This document shows, piece after piece, positions 1 through 7,281 of a DNA stretch of 64,000 nt. Within the stretch, counting starts at the first letter, position 1; each line of letters begins with the position of its first letter. This DNA is from Pseudomonas rustica (GTDB lineage Bacteria; Pseudomonadota; Gammaproteobacteria; Pseudomonadales; Pseudomonadaceae): assembly GCF_018336155.1 (NCBI RefSeq), contig NZ_JAGYHF010000006.1, positions 248,001 through 312,000 on the forward strand, written 5' to 3'. Both the position numbers and the translations under genes were made by a program. Below the pieces are notes generated by a model. It did not search any database, was not told where the DNA came from, and saw only the letters and a program-made list of their open reading frames with translations.

Positions 1-81
1 GCGACTAACCACCGTCTGGCACGTGAATTCGCTAAACAAGAAGTCACTGCGACGCTGCTTGCCAAGACCTGCAGCCTCTAA
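1..81 (+). CDS. 3' end of an unidentified gene (partial)
   Basis: Frame 1 is open from the window edge and stops with TAA at 79-81. A strong hairpin terminator follows 16 bases later, which is why I favour this frame. The visible 26 residues end in LLAKTCSL and match no family I recognise. It lies in the accessory island upstream of the Cys-peptidase-like gene. A second frame is also open across part of this stretch, so the call is tentative. Confidence 0.4.
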   Translation, partial: ATNHRLAREFAKQEVTATLLAKTCSL

Positions 82-97
82 TAAATCCCTTCATCCG

Positions 98-126
98 AAA
101 GCAGCCTAATGGGCTGCTTTTTTTTG
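98..126 (+). terminator. Rho-independent terminator
   Basis: A perfect 9-bp stem (aaagcagcc / ggctgcttt) with a 5-base loop is followed by an uninterrupted T run. It closes the partial gene at the left edge and separates it from the next gene, which therefore probably has its own promoter. Confidence 0.8.
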
Positions 127-175
127 CGCGATCACAATGACTCCATACCTCATCACCAGCTTCGAAGAGGCGACG

Positions 176-2389
176 ATGGCAGCGTTGATTCATGAGCCAT
201 ACGGCTATGATCACGCTGACATCTTCAAAAAACCTCAGATCAAGTACATCTATAACTACTTGAAGTCCTTCATGCCCGAGATTCCGAAGGGTAAGAAGAC
301 GGTAGGAAGCATCCTGCTTGAGCACGAATACATCGACCGAGACTTCCTCGAGGACTACTCGCGTTTTTACCTGGGGCGTTTCGGCAACGATGGCTACAAG
401 TGCGCTCGGCTTCACTTCTTCAGTTGCGATCTGACTCACAAGCGGCTCGACGCTCTACTGGCGGGTGACGTGGGAGAAATGTTAGATGATGCTGAGGATG
501 ACAATGCTGTAAAAACTCTAGAGCAACTCCAGTCGCACTACCTCGGTTTCATGGTTATCAAACCTCTCACCAGGACATTCGTGGGGAAAACCTGCCTTCG
601 TGTCAGTGGTGACCGAGGTGTGGGCAAGAAGAAAATTGACAAGCCTTATGATGTGAATCTCTTTGGCATCAAGCTGACAATCGACTCAATTGCATTCCAA
701 GAACAGGACAAGGTGGTTGCCGCGTGTGCTACCACCGCCATTTGGACAGCGTTGCACAGTTCGCCTGGTCGTAGTGTTAAGGACATTAAATCCTGCAGTG
801 AGATCACCACCGCCGCCCTGAATTTTGTGGACGGTTCCAGTAATGGATTCCCAAATAAAGAGCTTACCAATAAGCAGATCCAGCGAACGCTTGATATTGA
901 GGGGCTGCGATATCACAACAATAGCCTTGAGGAATCAACTCCTGAATCTTTCCGAGAGTCCCTCGTTGCTCACATTAATAGCAACCTGCCCGTCATTTTG
1001 ACGGGAAAAGTATACGGCGTGGAACCCAACGAAGCTGGTGAGTACGTCAAAGCTGGGCACGCAATTACCGCCCTTGGTTATGACTTCCGGGGTGATTCGA
1101 AATGGGTATACGTTCATGACGACCGACTCGGGCCGTACGCACGAGCAGAAATGGTCATGCTTGACGAATTTTTCGGGGAATCCACTCCTGAGGCCGTAAA
1201 AGGTCGTTGGGGGCTGGCGATGTCCATTCGAGAACCGGATGCCACTAACTGGGTGGCTCCCCATGAGATTATTGTTCCAGATATCTCGATCATCCCGGCA
1301 GATAGAAAGACGCGCATCGACTTCAAGTTCGCTCATGGCACAGCAGAGCGTATTCGTGATCAGGTATTGGGATACCTGGAAGATGAAATGTGTCCTCTGC
1401 TTGAGATCCCGGTTCCTTCGGTCAGGTACGAGATCAAACTGGCATCGATTGCTCAAGCGCGAGACGATGTCCGTAAACATTACACCCACCGCAAGGTCAA
1501 TGACGTGTTGGGTACTTACACCCTCGATGAAGAGAGAATGATTCGCTGGCGTAAGGAAAAACTCAGTTTCTTGACTGGCAGCCTCGCACGCTTACAGTGG
1601 CAAATTGATGTCTACTGGGATTCCGAGTGTGCTTTCCAGGTGTTCTTGGATGCGACTGACATTCCCTTGGGCAACGCTGTATCTGGCATTTACATTCATG
1701 ACCCAATTTATGCAGATGCGATGCTGGCCGGCTTCAAGGGGCAGGAGAGCCAGATCGCCGGTCTAGATGATCAGCACTTCTTCCCGGCGTTCACCAGGGC
1801 TGTGAAGCAGCGCCGAGATGACTACGAAAGTCATCTCAATAGCATGTATGGGACATTGCGTGCGCCCAACCACATTAAAGAGAACGAGGTCTCGCGGAAC
1901 GGAAAAGGCACCAACAAGACCGCGAAAAAATTCTGGGATCCGCAACAAATCCGTTTGGTTGATGTTCACGAGGCCTACAAGAAAGTGGCCGATTCAGTGG
2001 CTAACGACCCATCCTCTGAGAGTAAGCTTATCTGGGCCATAGGTAAGGACGGCGTGTTATTCGTCGCTGAGGACATTCCAAAACCTGATGAGCTCGGTCA
2101 CCCAAGTATGACTGGGATGCAGGCCGCTCGGATTGCGGGAGAAATACGGCCAAAGGCTGGCTATTGGGAGGTCAACTTCTTCTCTGGAAGGTACAGCGGT
2201 GATTACGCCGATATAGAGAAGACTCAGTTTCTTACAAACGCCGTGTACAAAATTCAGTCACTCTTCCCGTATGACAAGTTTGAAGCTTTTTACCCTTATG
2301 CCCCTTCCTCCCAAGGTCTGGTTTCGCCTGATCTAGCGGCACAGGGAGGCGGTGACGATACGGCGGAACCCGCTGCTGTGCTCGCTTAA
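176..2389 (+). CDS. putative papain/C39-like cysteine peptidase-fold protein, possible island cargo
   Basis: This 737-residue protein of unknown function is the main cargo-like gene in the visible part of the island. The ATG at 176 is preceded by a good Shine-Dalgarno (gaagagg, 164-170); the upstream ATG at 137 has none. Counting from 176, the segment VVAACATTAIWTALH puts a Cys at about residue 184 with nearby Gln residues upstream, AGHAITALGYDF puts a His at about 295, and VHDDRLGPY supplies Asp at about 315-316. This is the Cys-His-Asp order of papain-like and C39 peptidases. Residues 380-560 show no recognisable motif. The C-terminal part (GHPSMTG, AGEI, SGRYS, then a hydrophobic helix) resembles a small domain I recall from IQM-like and effector proteins, but this is weak. 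There is no signal peptide or membrane segment, so it is probably cytosolic. A defence or toxin role is inferred from context only. Confidence 0.7.
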   Translation: MAALIHEPYGYDHADIFKKPQIKYIYNYLKSFMPEIPKGKKTVGSILLEHEYIDRDFLEDYSRFYLGRFGNDGYKCARLHFFSCDLTHKRLDALLAGDVGEMLDDAEDDNAVKTLEQLQSHYLGFMVIKPLTRTFVGKTCLRVSGDRGVGKKKIDKPYDVNLFGIKLTIDSIAFQEQDKVVAACATTAIWTALHSSPGRSVKDIKSCSEITTAALNFVDGSSNGFPNKELTNKQIQRTLDIEGLRYHNNSLEESTPESFRESLVAHINSNLPVILTGKVYGVEPNEAGEYVKAGHAITALGYDFRGDSKWVYVHDDRLGPYARAEMVMLDEFFGESTPEAVKGRWGLAMSIREPDATNWVAPHEIIVPDISIIPADRKTRIDFKFAHGTAERIRDQVLGYLEDEMCPLLEIPVPSVRYEIKLASIAQARDDVRKHYTHRKVNDVLGTYTLDEERMIRWRKEKLSFLTGSLARLQWQIDVYWDSECAFQVFLDATDIPLGNAVSGIYIHDPIYADAMLAGFKGQESQIAGLDDQHFFPAFTRAVKQRRDDYESHLNSMYGTLRAPNHIKENEVSRNGKGTNKTAKKFWDPQQIRLVDVHEAYKKVADSVANDPSSESKLIWAIGKDGVLFVAEDIPKPDELGHPSMTGMQAARIAGEIRPKAGYWEVNFFSGRYSGDYADIEKTQFLTNAVYKIQSLFPYDKFEAFYPYAPSSQGLVSPDLAAQGGGDDTAEPAAVLA

Positions 2390-2725
2390 TCCGAATAAAC
2401 CCGGCTTCAGGGCATCGCCCTCGGTCGGGTTCACTCCTATCAAGCTGTTCACCGCACTGGTGAATGCCCTTTTCTCAGCCTGCATCCAATCTGGGCGTTT
2501 ATCCCTTCAGAAAGCCAGTGCCAGACTCACGTTTGACTTTTCAATGGATCAGAATGTGCGAGCTACAGGCACTGTCCAGGGAGGAACTGATCTCTGCATA
2601 CCGCAAGCGGAGCGCGCAGGCGTGCGGGATGAAAGCCCGAAGGGCCGAGACGCAGGCTTTGCCAAGGCTCGGTTCACGACAGCCGCTACCCGCAGGGGCA
2701 CGCCGTGACCGAAAACTCAGGGTCA
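2390..2725. other. intergenic region with a nested hairpin
   Basis: A nested inverted repeat at 2398-2431 (aacccg/cgggtt outside, agggc/gccct inside) follows the stop of the peptidase-like gene closely. It has no T run, so it is at best a weak terminator or an mRNA 3'-end structure. A 66-codon reading frame at 2554-2754 has a plausible peptide start (MCELQALSREELISAYRK) but no ribosome site and runs into the opposing gene; I do not call it. Confidence 0.4.
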
Positions 2726-3277
2726 TCAGAGCTCCGCATTCCATGCATCCATAGCCTCGCTCACAGCCGCGTACCACTGGAGATCATCGAGCTGTAGGGC
2801 ATTCGCGATTTGCCTGTTGGTATTGCCGTCGACCCAAGTCGGGAGACTCTCCATGGCCTCTGTGAACAGACTGGCTGTAGCGACAGCGAATCGCCCCGTA
2901 CTTGTAGACTGGAGGCACACGTAGCGCACAGCAGCGCCACTATGGAGCCGACGCCAAGCCACCACCTCAATACAGTCCTGCAGCTCTACAGGGGCCTCAG
3001 CAGCGGGGTAAGCCTTCTGCCCCACCTCGTTCTCTGCCACAGGTTGGAATGGCCTGCTTGGCTTTCCTGGCTGGTGGACAAGGTGCTGCAACTGCTCGCG
3101 TGCCGCGATTATCTGATCTCGGAGTTCTTCGGGATCGATGGACATTCCGCCCTCTGGTGTCACCTTGAGGGTCTTCAAGGAGTTGGCCGCCTGGATGAAC
3201 TCGCGTTCACGCACTTTCTCACGCTCGGGGCGGCGGTCAAGGAATAGCCAGGCGGCGAGTCGCTGGAAAGTGATCAT
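2726..3277 (-). CDS. hypothetical protein
   Basis: This is an uncharacterised 183-residue protein if translation starts at ATG 3277 (MITFQRLAAWLFLDRRPERE); a GTG start at 3331 would add 18 residues. Neither start has a convincing ribosome site. The N-terminal third is highly charged and probably helical (REKVREREFIQAANSLKTLK, then IDPEELRDQIIAAREQL). The C-terminal part (VVAWRRLHSG, RYVCLQSTSTGRFAVATASL) looks like a small beta-rich fold. The residue composition is more protein-like than that of the opposite strand. It is transcribed away from the recombinase operon. Function unknown. Confidence 0.5.
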   Translation of the reverse strand: MITFQRLAAWLFLDRRPEREKVREREFIQAANSLKTLKVTPEGGMSIDPEELRDQIIAAREQLQHLVHQPGKPSRPFQPVAENEVGQKAYPAAEAPVELQDCIEVVAWRRLHSGAAVRYVCLQSTSTGRFAVATASLFTEAMESLPTWVDGNTNRQIANALQLDDLQWYAAVSEAMDAWNAEL

Positions 3278-3949
3278 CGATAATCCGGAGGTAACAATGG
3301 GATGAGCTGTTGTTAGCAAGTAGACTAACACCTGATACGAATGAAGGATTAACGGGCTTCATAAAGAGCATCCGTGTGCGGTGCCCGTAGGCCTCAGTGC
3401 GATGTGAAACACAGGCAGAACCCGCCATCAATGATGCACGCCGCCGGAAAGCTGCAGTGAACCTGAATTAGCAATCCTATCTGCTTCATCATAGGAAAAA
3501 TAAGCTCGCGTCTACGATGCACAGCGGCCTCTGCCACCAAGCCGTCTTAGGCTGAAACCGTGCACCCCTCCCAGAAAGACAATCAAAACGGAAAAAATTC
3601 TCATAGATATGGGATATAAACATTTATCCACAAATTGACAATATATCTACTAGCCCTGACTTTTTAAGTTAACAACTATAGATTTCATCACCCCCCCTCA
3701 AGAACATTGGGCCCGCCTGAATACAAGCAGATAATCTCTCCTGCAAAGTCCTGCCAACCTCTGCTAGGAGACGGTAATCAGATCATATAAATATTTAACG
3801 GATATTGTCATACAAGTATATATTCTCTTAAAAAAACCTATTGCAAAGCCAATTACACGACGCTAGCCTTTTCAAATCACTTGAAACCTAAGCTACTCGC
3901 AGCGAGCACTCACTCGACTGCGCCCCTTGTGTATGGACATAAGAAAATC
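3278..3949. other. A+T-rich intergenic region upstream of the recombinase operon
   Basis: No convincing gene is seen here. From about 3580 to 3870 the sequence is strikingly A+T-rich, with tatata runs, a C7 tract near 3692 and T/A tracts. Such a region commonly holds promoters and sites for nucleoid or recombinase proteins. A weak -35-like TTGTCA at 3805-3810 is followed by TATA-rich sequence. I see no clear long inverted or direct repeat. It probably drives the four-gene operon that follows. Confidence 0.4.
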
Positions 3950-5362
3950 ATGAGCAATGCAGGCCTGATCAGAATCGAAAACCGTCCTCCGACAGGGGAA
4001 CTTTCGATTAAAAAAATTGCAAAACTAAAACTACTTCAAGCAGTAGAACTGGAAGAGCGTGAGCCTAAAAAAAATATAACTTACTACTCAGCCAGCAAAT
4101 CTCCAGATAACTTGTTCCCCCTAATGCCTATGGAGAGTGTTGAGAAACAAATTTTCAGCCACTTTCCATGTTTGCTGCAACCGGACGGTTCTCCATGGGC
4201 ACTTGGCAATCTTTACCTGCTCGATCTTGTGGCTACCGGCGCTACAGCCAGCCAGGCGACTGTAGAAAAGCATGCAATAGCTTTAAAAGACTTCTTTCGC
4301 ATCATGTTGGATCTCGGCCTTAACTTTTTAAACTTCCCCCTAAGAAAGGCCAGAAGACCCACATACGCTTACTCGGACTATTATCGTGATGTCGTCAAAG
4401 AGTTCCCTAAAGAAGGACAAAAAGCCAATGCAATGATTCGAAAAATCATTGCATTCTATCGCTGGTTACTGCACAGAGGATTCGTTCCCGAGCAGGCTAT
4501 GTGGAGGGAATCAACAGGATACATACGCATCAAGAACAAAGCAGGTATGTCTTATGACAAGAAAATCACACGCACCGATCTGACGCTAAAAGTTATAAAA
4601 AACCTAGGCGCTAAAGCTCTCAGGGCGTATGACGAAACAGAGCAAAAAGCACTCATTGAGACACTGCTCCAAATCGACAATACGGAGATGACCCTAGGTT
4701 TTCTTCTCGCAATCCTTACGGGAGCTAGGCTTCAAACAGTATTCACGCTACAAGCTAGTGCTTTGGATGACTACGACGGAAGTGACTACCATCCAGTAGT
4801 GGTCGGCGAACAGGGATTCGCAGATAGTAAATTTCAGAAAAGATTTCCGATACTGATCCCTGGATGGCTTGTGTTAGCTCTCAAAACATATCTCGTTTCT
4901 GAGAGGTACGCAGCACGCAAGGATAAATCCTTTTACTCTAATGCGAAGAGCACCTATATTTTTTTGACAAAAACCGGAGCACCGTATTACGCCAAGGGAG
5001 ACGATACTTTCGCAAGTGAATATCGAAGTCAACGCGTAGGGAAGTCCGTACAAGCTTTTATCTTTCAGCAATTAAACCCTGCGCTAGCGCAATCGGGTAA
5101 TACATTTAAAGTTCGCTTCCACAACTTGCGCGCATCGTTCAGTGAAAACGTAGTGATTGACAATCTTGATCGCCTCAACTCTGGTAGTATCACGTGGCTT
5201 GAACTCCTGAATATTGTTTCCGAAAGGCTTGCCCATTCAAGCATAGAGGAGACTGAAAACTATATTAATAGCGTACGCAAGAAACAAATAAAAGCAGTAG
5301 CTCAAAGAAAGTTCGAATCCTATTTGGAGGCAAAGCTCCGAACCACCTGGGAAGCGAATTAA
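3950..5362 (+). CDS. tyrosine recombinase, first of three (site-specific integrase family)
   Basis: This is a 470-residue site-specific recombinase of the tyrosine (phage integrase) family, with catalytic residues apparently complete. Box I Arg lies in LTGARLQTVFTLQ (about residue 263), His-x-x-Arg in FHNLRASF (about 390), a second His in LAHSS, and the likely nucleophilic Tyr in ETENYINS (about 437). The N-terminal SAM-like core-binding region is around residues 60-170. The start is uncertain: ATG 3950 has a weak ribosome site, and TTG 3881 or GTG 3929 are in frame. Its TAA overlaps the next ATG by one base, so translation is coupled to the second recombinase. Codon use is richer in A+T than in the downstream core genes. 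It could be the GmtY-type recombinase of a Gamma-Mobile-Trio island or an RIT-type recombinase; I cannot decide without a profile search. Confidence 0.82.
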   Translation: MSNAGLIRIENRPPTGELSIKKIAKLKLLQAVELEEREPKKNITYYSASKSPDNLFPLMPMESVEKQIFSHFPCLLQPDGSPWALGNLYLLDLVATGATASQATVEKHAIALKDFFRIMLDLGLNFLNFPLRKARRPTYAYSDYYRDVVKEFPKEGQKANAMIRKIIAFYRWLLHRGFVPEQAMWRESTGYIRIKNKAGMSYDKKITRTDLTLKVIKNLGAKALRAYDETEQKALIETLLQIDNTEMTLGFLLAILTGARLQTVFTLQASALDDYDGSDYHPVVVGEQGFADSKFQKRFPILIPGWLVLALKTYLVSERYAARKDKSFYSNAKSTYIFLTKTGAPYYAKGDDTFASEYRSQRVGKSVQAFIFQQLNPALAQSGNTFKVRFHNLRASFSENVVIDNLDRLNSGSITWLELLNIVSERLAHSSIEETENYINSVRKKQIKAVAQRKFESYLEAKLRTTWEAN

Positions 5363-7281
5363 TGGCAGAACAAGTGGCTTTCGTTTCGCGCCAAATAAAT
5401 CTGGACGAAAGTAGTTACGACGAATGCATGCGACTATTGGATGAAATTCCTGTCGCCTCATTGCAGTTGTCACTTCGATGTGGCGCGACTGTGCACCGGC
5501 TAAATGTCGGCGCGTATCTATATCACGTAAGAGTCAAGGCAAGGCCCTACAACCCAGCGTTCGTGGATCTCCAAACAGTCTCCTACAGCAGAATACAGGC
5601 TGTTCTAAACTGGGCTATAAGCATAGTAGAGCAATACTTTCGCATACTACGACCTGCATCTGTGCATGAGGATTGGAGTCGAACGGCTATGTTTTTGGAC
5701 TGGTGCGATACAAATGGCCATCCAGCAGCGCTTGATAGTATTGAAGACTATCACCTTGCACTTGTGGAATACTCTCGCCACCTTTGTTCGACAGCAGATC
5801 CTGAGCGTCGAAACACCCCACAACGCAAACTCACGGTCGCAATGCAATCAGCTGAGAAGTTCTATCCAGAACATACTCATAACGTAGGTATTGGTATACA
5901 ACATCCTGGATACAGTAATAATGAGAAAATCAATACTGAAGTTCCGTCCGAAGACGCATTTCTTCCGACCTTAGCAGGTGCGCGCGGCCTGTTTGACTCT
6001 ATTAGCGCATTCATGGAGGGAACACAAAGTGTACCTGTCGCCCTGAAAGGTTTTGGGCATACTTATTGGTTTACTTCCTGCTATTACCCTGTGATGTCTG
6101 AGTCGGCGATCTTACATTACCAGACCAATAAAACACCGGGTAGGATTTTGAGCTCAATTAGGCGTGATGTGCTGAATCACGTGCAAGCAACAGGGAACGA
6201 CGCTTCAGATGGATTCCAAATCGTATTTGACCTTCTAAAAGACAGAGGTTGGATCCAAGATGCAGCAAATAATGAAAAACTCATTTCCCTCGATAGAATA
6301 CTGACCAAAACGGAGCAATTGCAGTTATGCAAAGTCGCTCACGACTGTTTCTTGTTCATGTTCATTTTGTACACTGAGGGAAACGAGTCTCCAGTGGGCG
6401 CAATACCTTGGGATGCAACATCGTCTGTTGATACGGTTATACAAAGTTTTCGAACGATCAAATGGCGTAGCCATACCGAGTTAGACTTGTCGTTCGAGGC
6501 GAGATTTCTTGTGCACTTTCGCGCATATCTGCGAATCAGGGAAACTCTCGTTGATGGTCACGATTTCAAGTATCTTTTTGGTACGTTTGGTCGCAAGAAC
6601 GGCCCACTCCCTCTAGACAATGGCTACTCATCAACTGTAGGAAAACAGCTTAGGCGTCTGGTGGATCCAAATCTTACGATCTTTGGGTTTCGGGAGCTCC
6701 GCGCCTACCACCATCATTATAAAACCACGCATCATGGCATCGAAGCCGCCGCTGCGGATGCAAACCACACTCTGGGCACCGCCCTTGCCAGTTACCAGGC
6801 AGGTAACGTTGCAGACAACATTGCTCAAGCTGGAGCCTTCTTCACCAATTTGGGCTTGATTCTGGCCAGCGTAGAGCAGCAGCAGGCAGCTCGAACGACT
6901 CAAGCTGGGTCATGTGATGGTCAACTCATACCAGCAAAGCAGCTGGATGAAGTTTCAATTCAGCCAAACTGCCGCAACTTCCTTGGCTGCTTATTTTGTG
7001 ATAGCAACTTAATTCATTTTAATGCCCAAGATGCCCACAAACTATTAAGCATGGCCTACATCATAGAACAGCTTCGGCTGATACAGATCAGCCCAACAGA
7101 ACATGGCCAGGTTTTTGATCTCACCTTGAATAAGATCTACTGGATTATCAAGAAAATGGAGGGCAACCCCTCCCTCGCGGCAGAGATTACTCAGATTCGA
7201 ATTGATGTTTTCGAATTTGAAAACCTGACTCCCTACTGGCAAAACAAGCTACGAATATTTTCTGAAATTGGGGTTCTGTAA
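5362..7281 (+). CDS. tyrosine-recombinase-like protein with atypical active site, second of three
   Basis: This 639-residue protein belongs to the large tyrosine-recombinase group found in multi-recombinase elements. The C-terminal catalytic half is recognisable around FGFRELRAYHHHYK, NHTLGTALASYQAGN (His and candidate Tyr), but the usual box I pattern TGxRxSE reads TEGNESPVGAIPWD, so the first Arg is missing. The usual His-x-x-Arg reads Arg-Glu-Leu-Arg. After the catalytic half comes a cysteine cluster, NCRNFLGCLFCDSN (C-x5-C-x2-C), which may bind a metal. Start ATG 5362 and stop TAA 7281 each overlap the neighbouring gene by one base. It may need a partner recombinase for catalysis; TnpB of Tn554 is a comparable large partner protein. 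Confidence 0.75.
   Translation: MAEQVAFVSRQINLDESSYDECMRLLDEIPVASLQLSLRCGATVHRLNVGAYLYHVRVKARPYNPAFVDLQTVSYSRIQAVLNWAISIVEQYFRILRPASVHEDWSRTAMFLDWCDTNGHPAALDSIEDYHLALVEYSRHLCSTADPERRNTPQRKLTVAMQSAEKFYPEHTHNVGIGIQHPGYSNNEKINTEVPSEDAFLPTLAGARGLFDSISAFMEGTQSVPVALKGFGHTYWFTSCYYPVMSESAILHYQTNKTPGRILSSIRRDVLNHVQATGNDASDGFQIVFDLLKDRGWIQDAANNEKLISLDRILTKTEQLQLCKVAHDCFLFMFILYTEGNESPVGAIPWDATSSVDTVIQSFRTIKWRSHTELDLSFEARFLVHFRAYLRIRETLVDGHDFKYLFGTFGRKNGPLPLDNGYSSTVGKQLRRLVDPNLTIFGFRELRAYHHHYKTTHHGIEAAAADANHTLGTALASYQAGNVADNIAQAGAFFTNLGLILASVEQQQAARTTQAGSCDGQLIPAKQLDEVSIQPNCRNFLGCLFCDSNLIHFNAQDAHKLLSMAYIIEQLRLIQISPTEHGQVFDLTLNKIYWIIKKMEGNPSLAAEITQIRIDVFEFENLTPYWQNKLRIFSEIGVL

Noticed and set aside
44-439. 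131-codon minus-strand frame at the left edge
   Set aside because: It runs through the terminator hairpin and antisense to the peptidase-like gene, whose Shine-Dalgarno and motifs are convincing.
2554-2754. 66-codon reading frame between the peptidase-like gene and the hypothetical gene
   Set aside because: The peptide start looks plausible (MCELQALSREEL), but there is no ribosome site, the second half is Arg/Pro/Ala-rich and it runs into the opposing gene.
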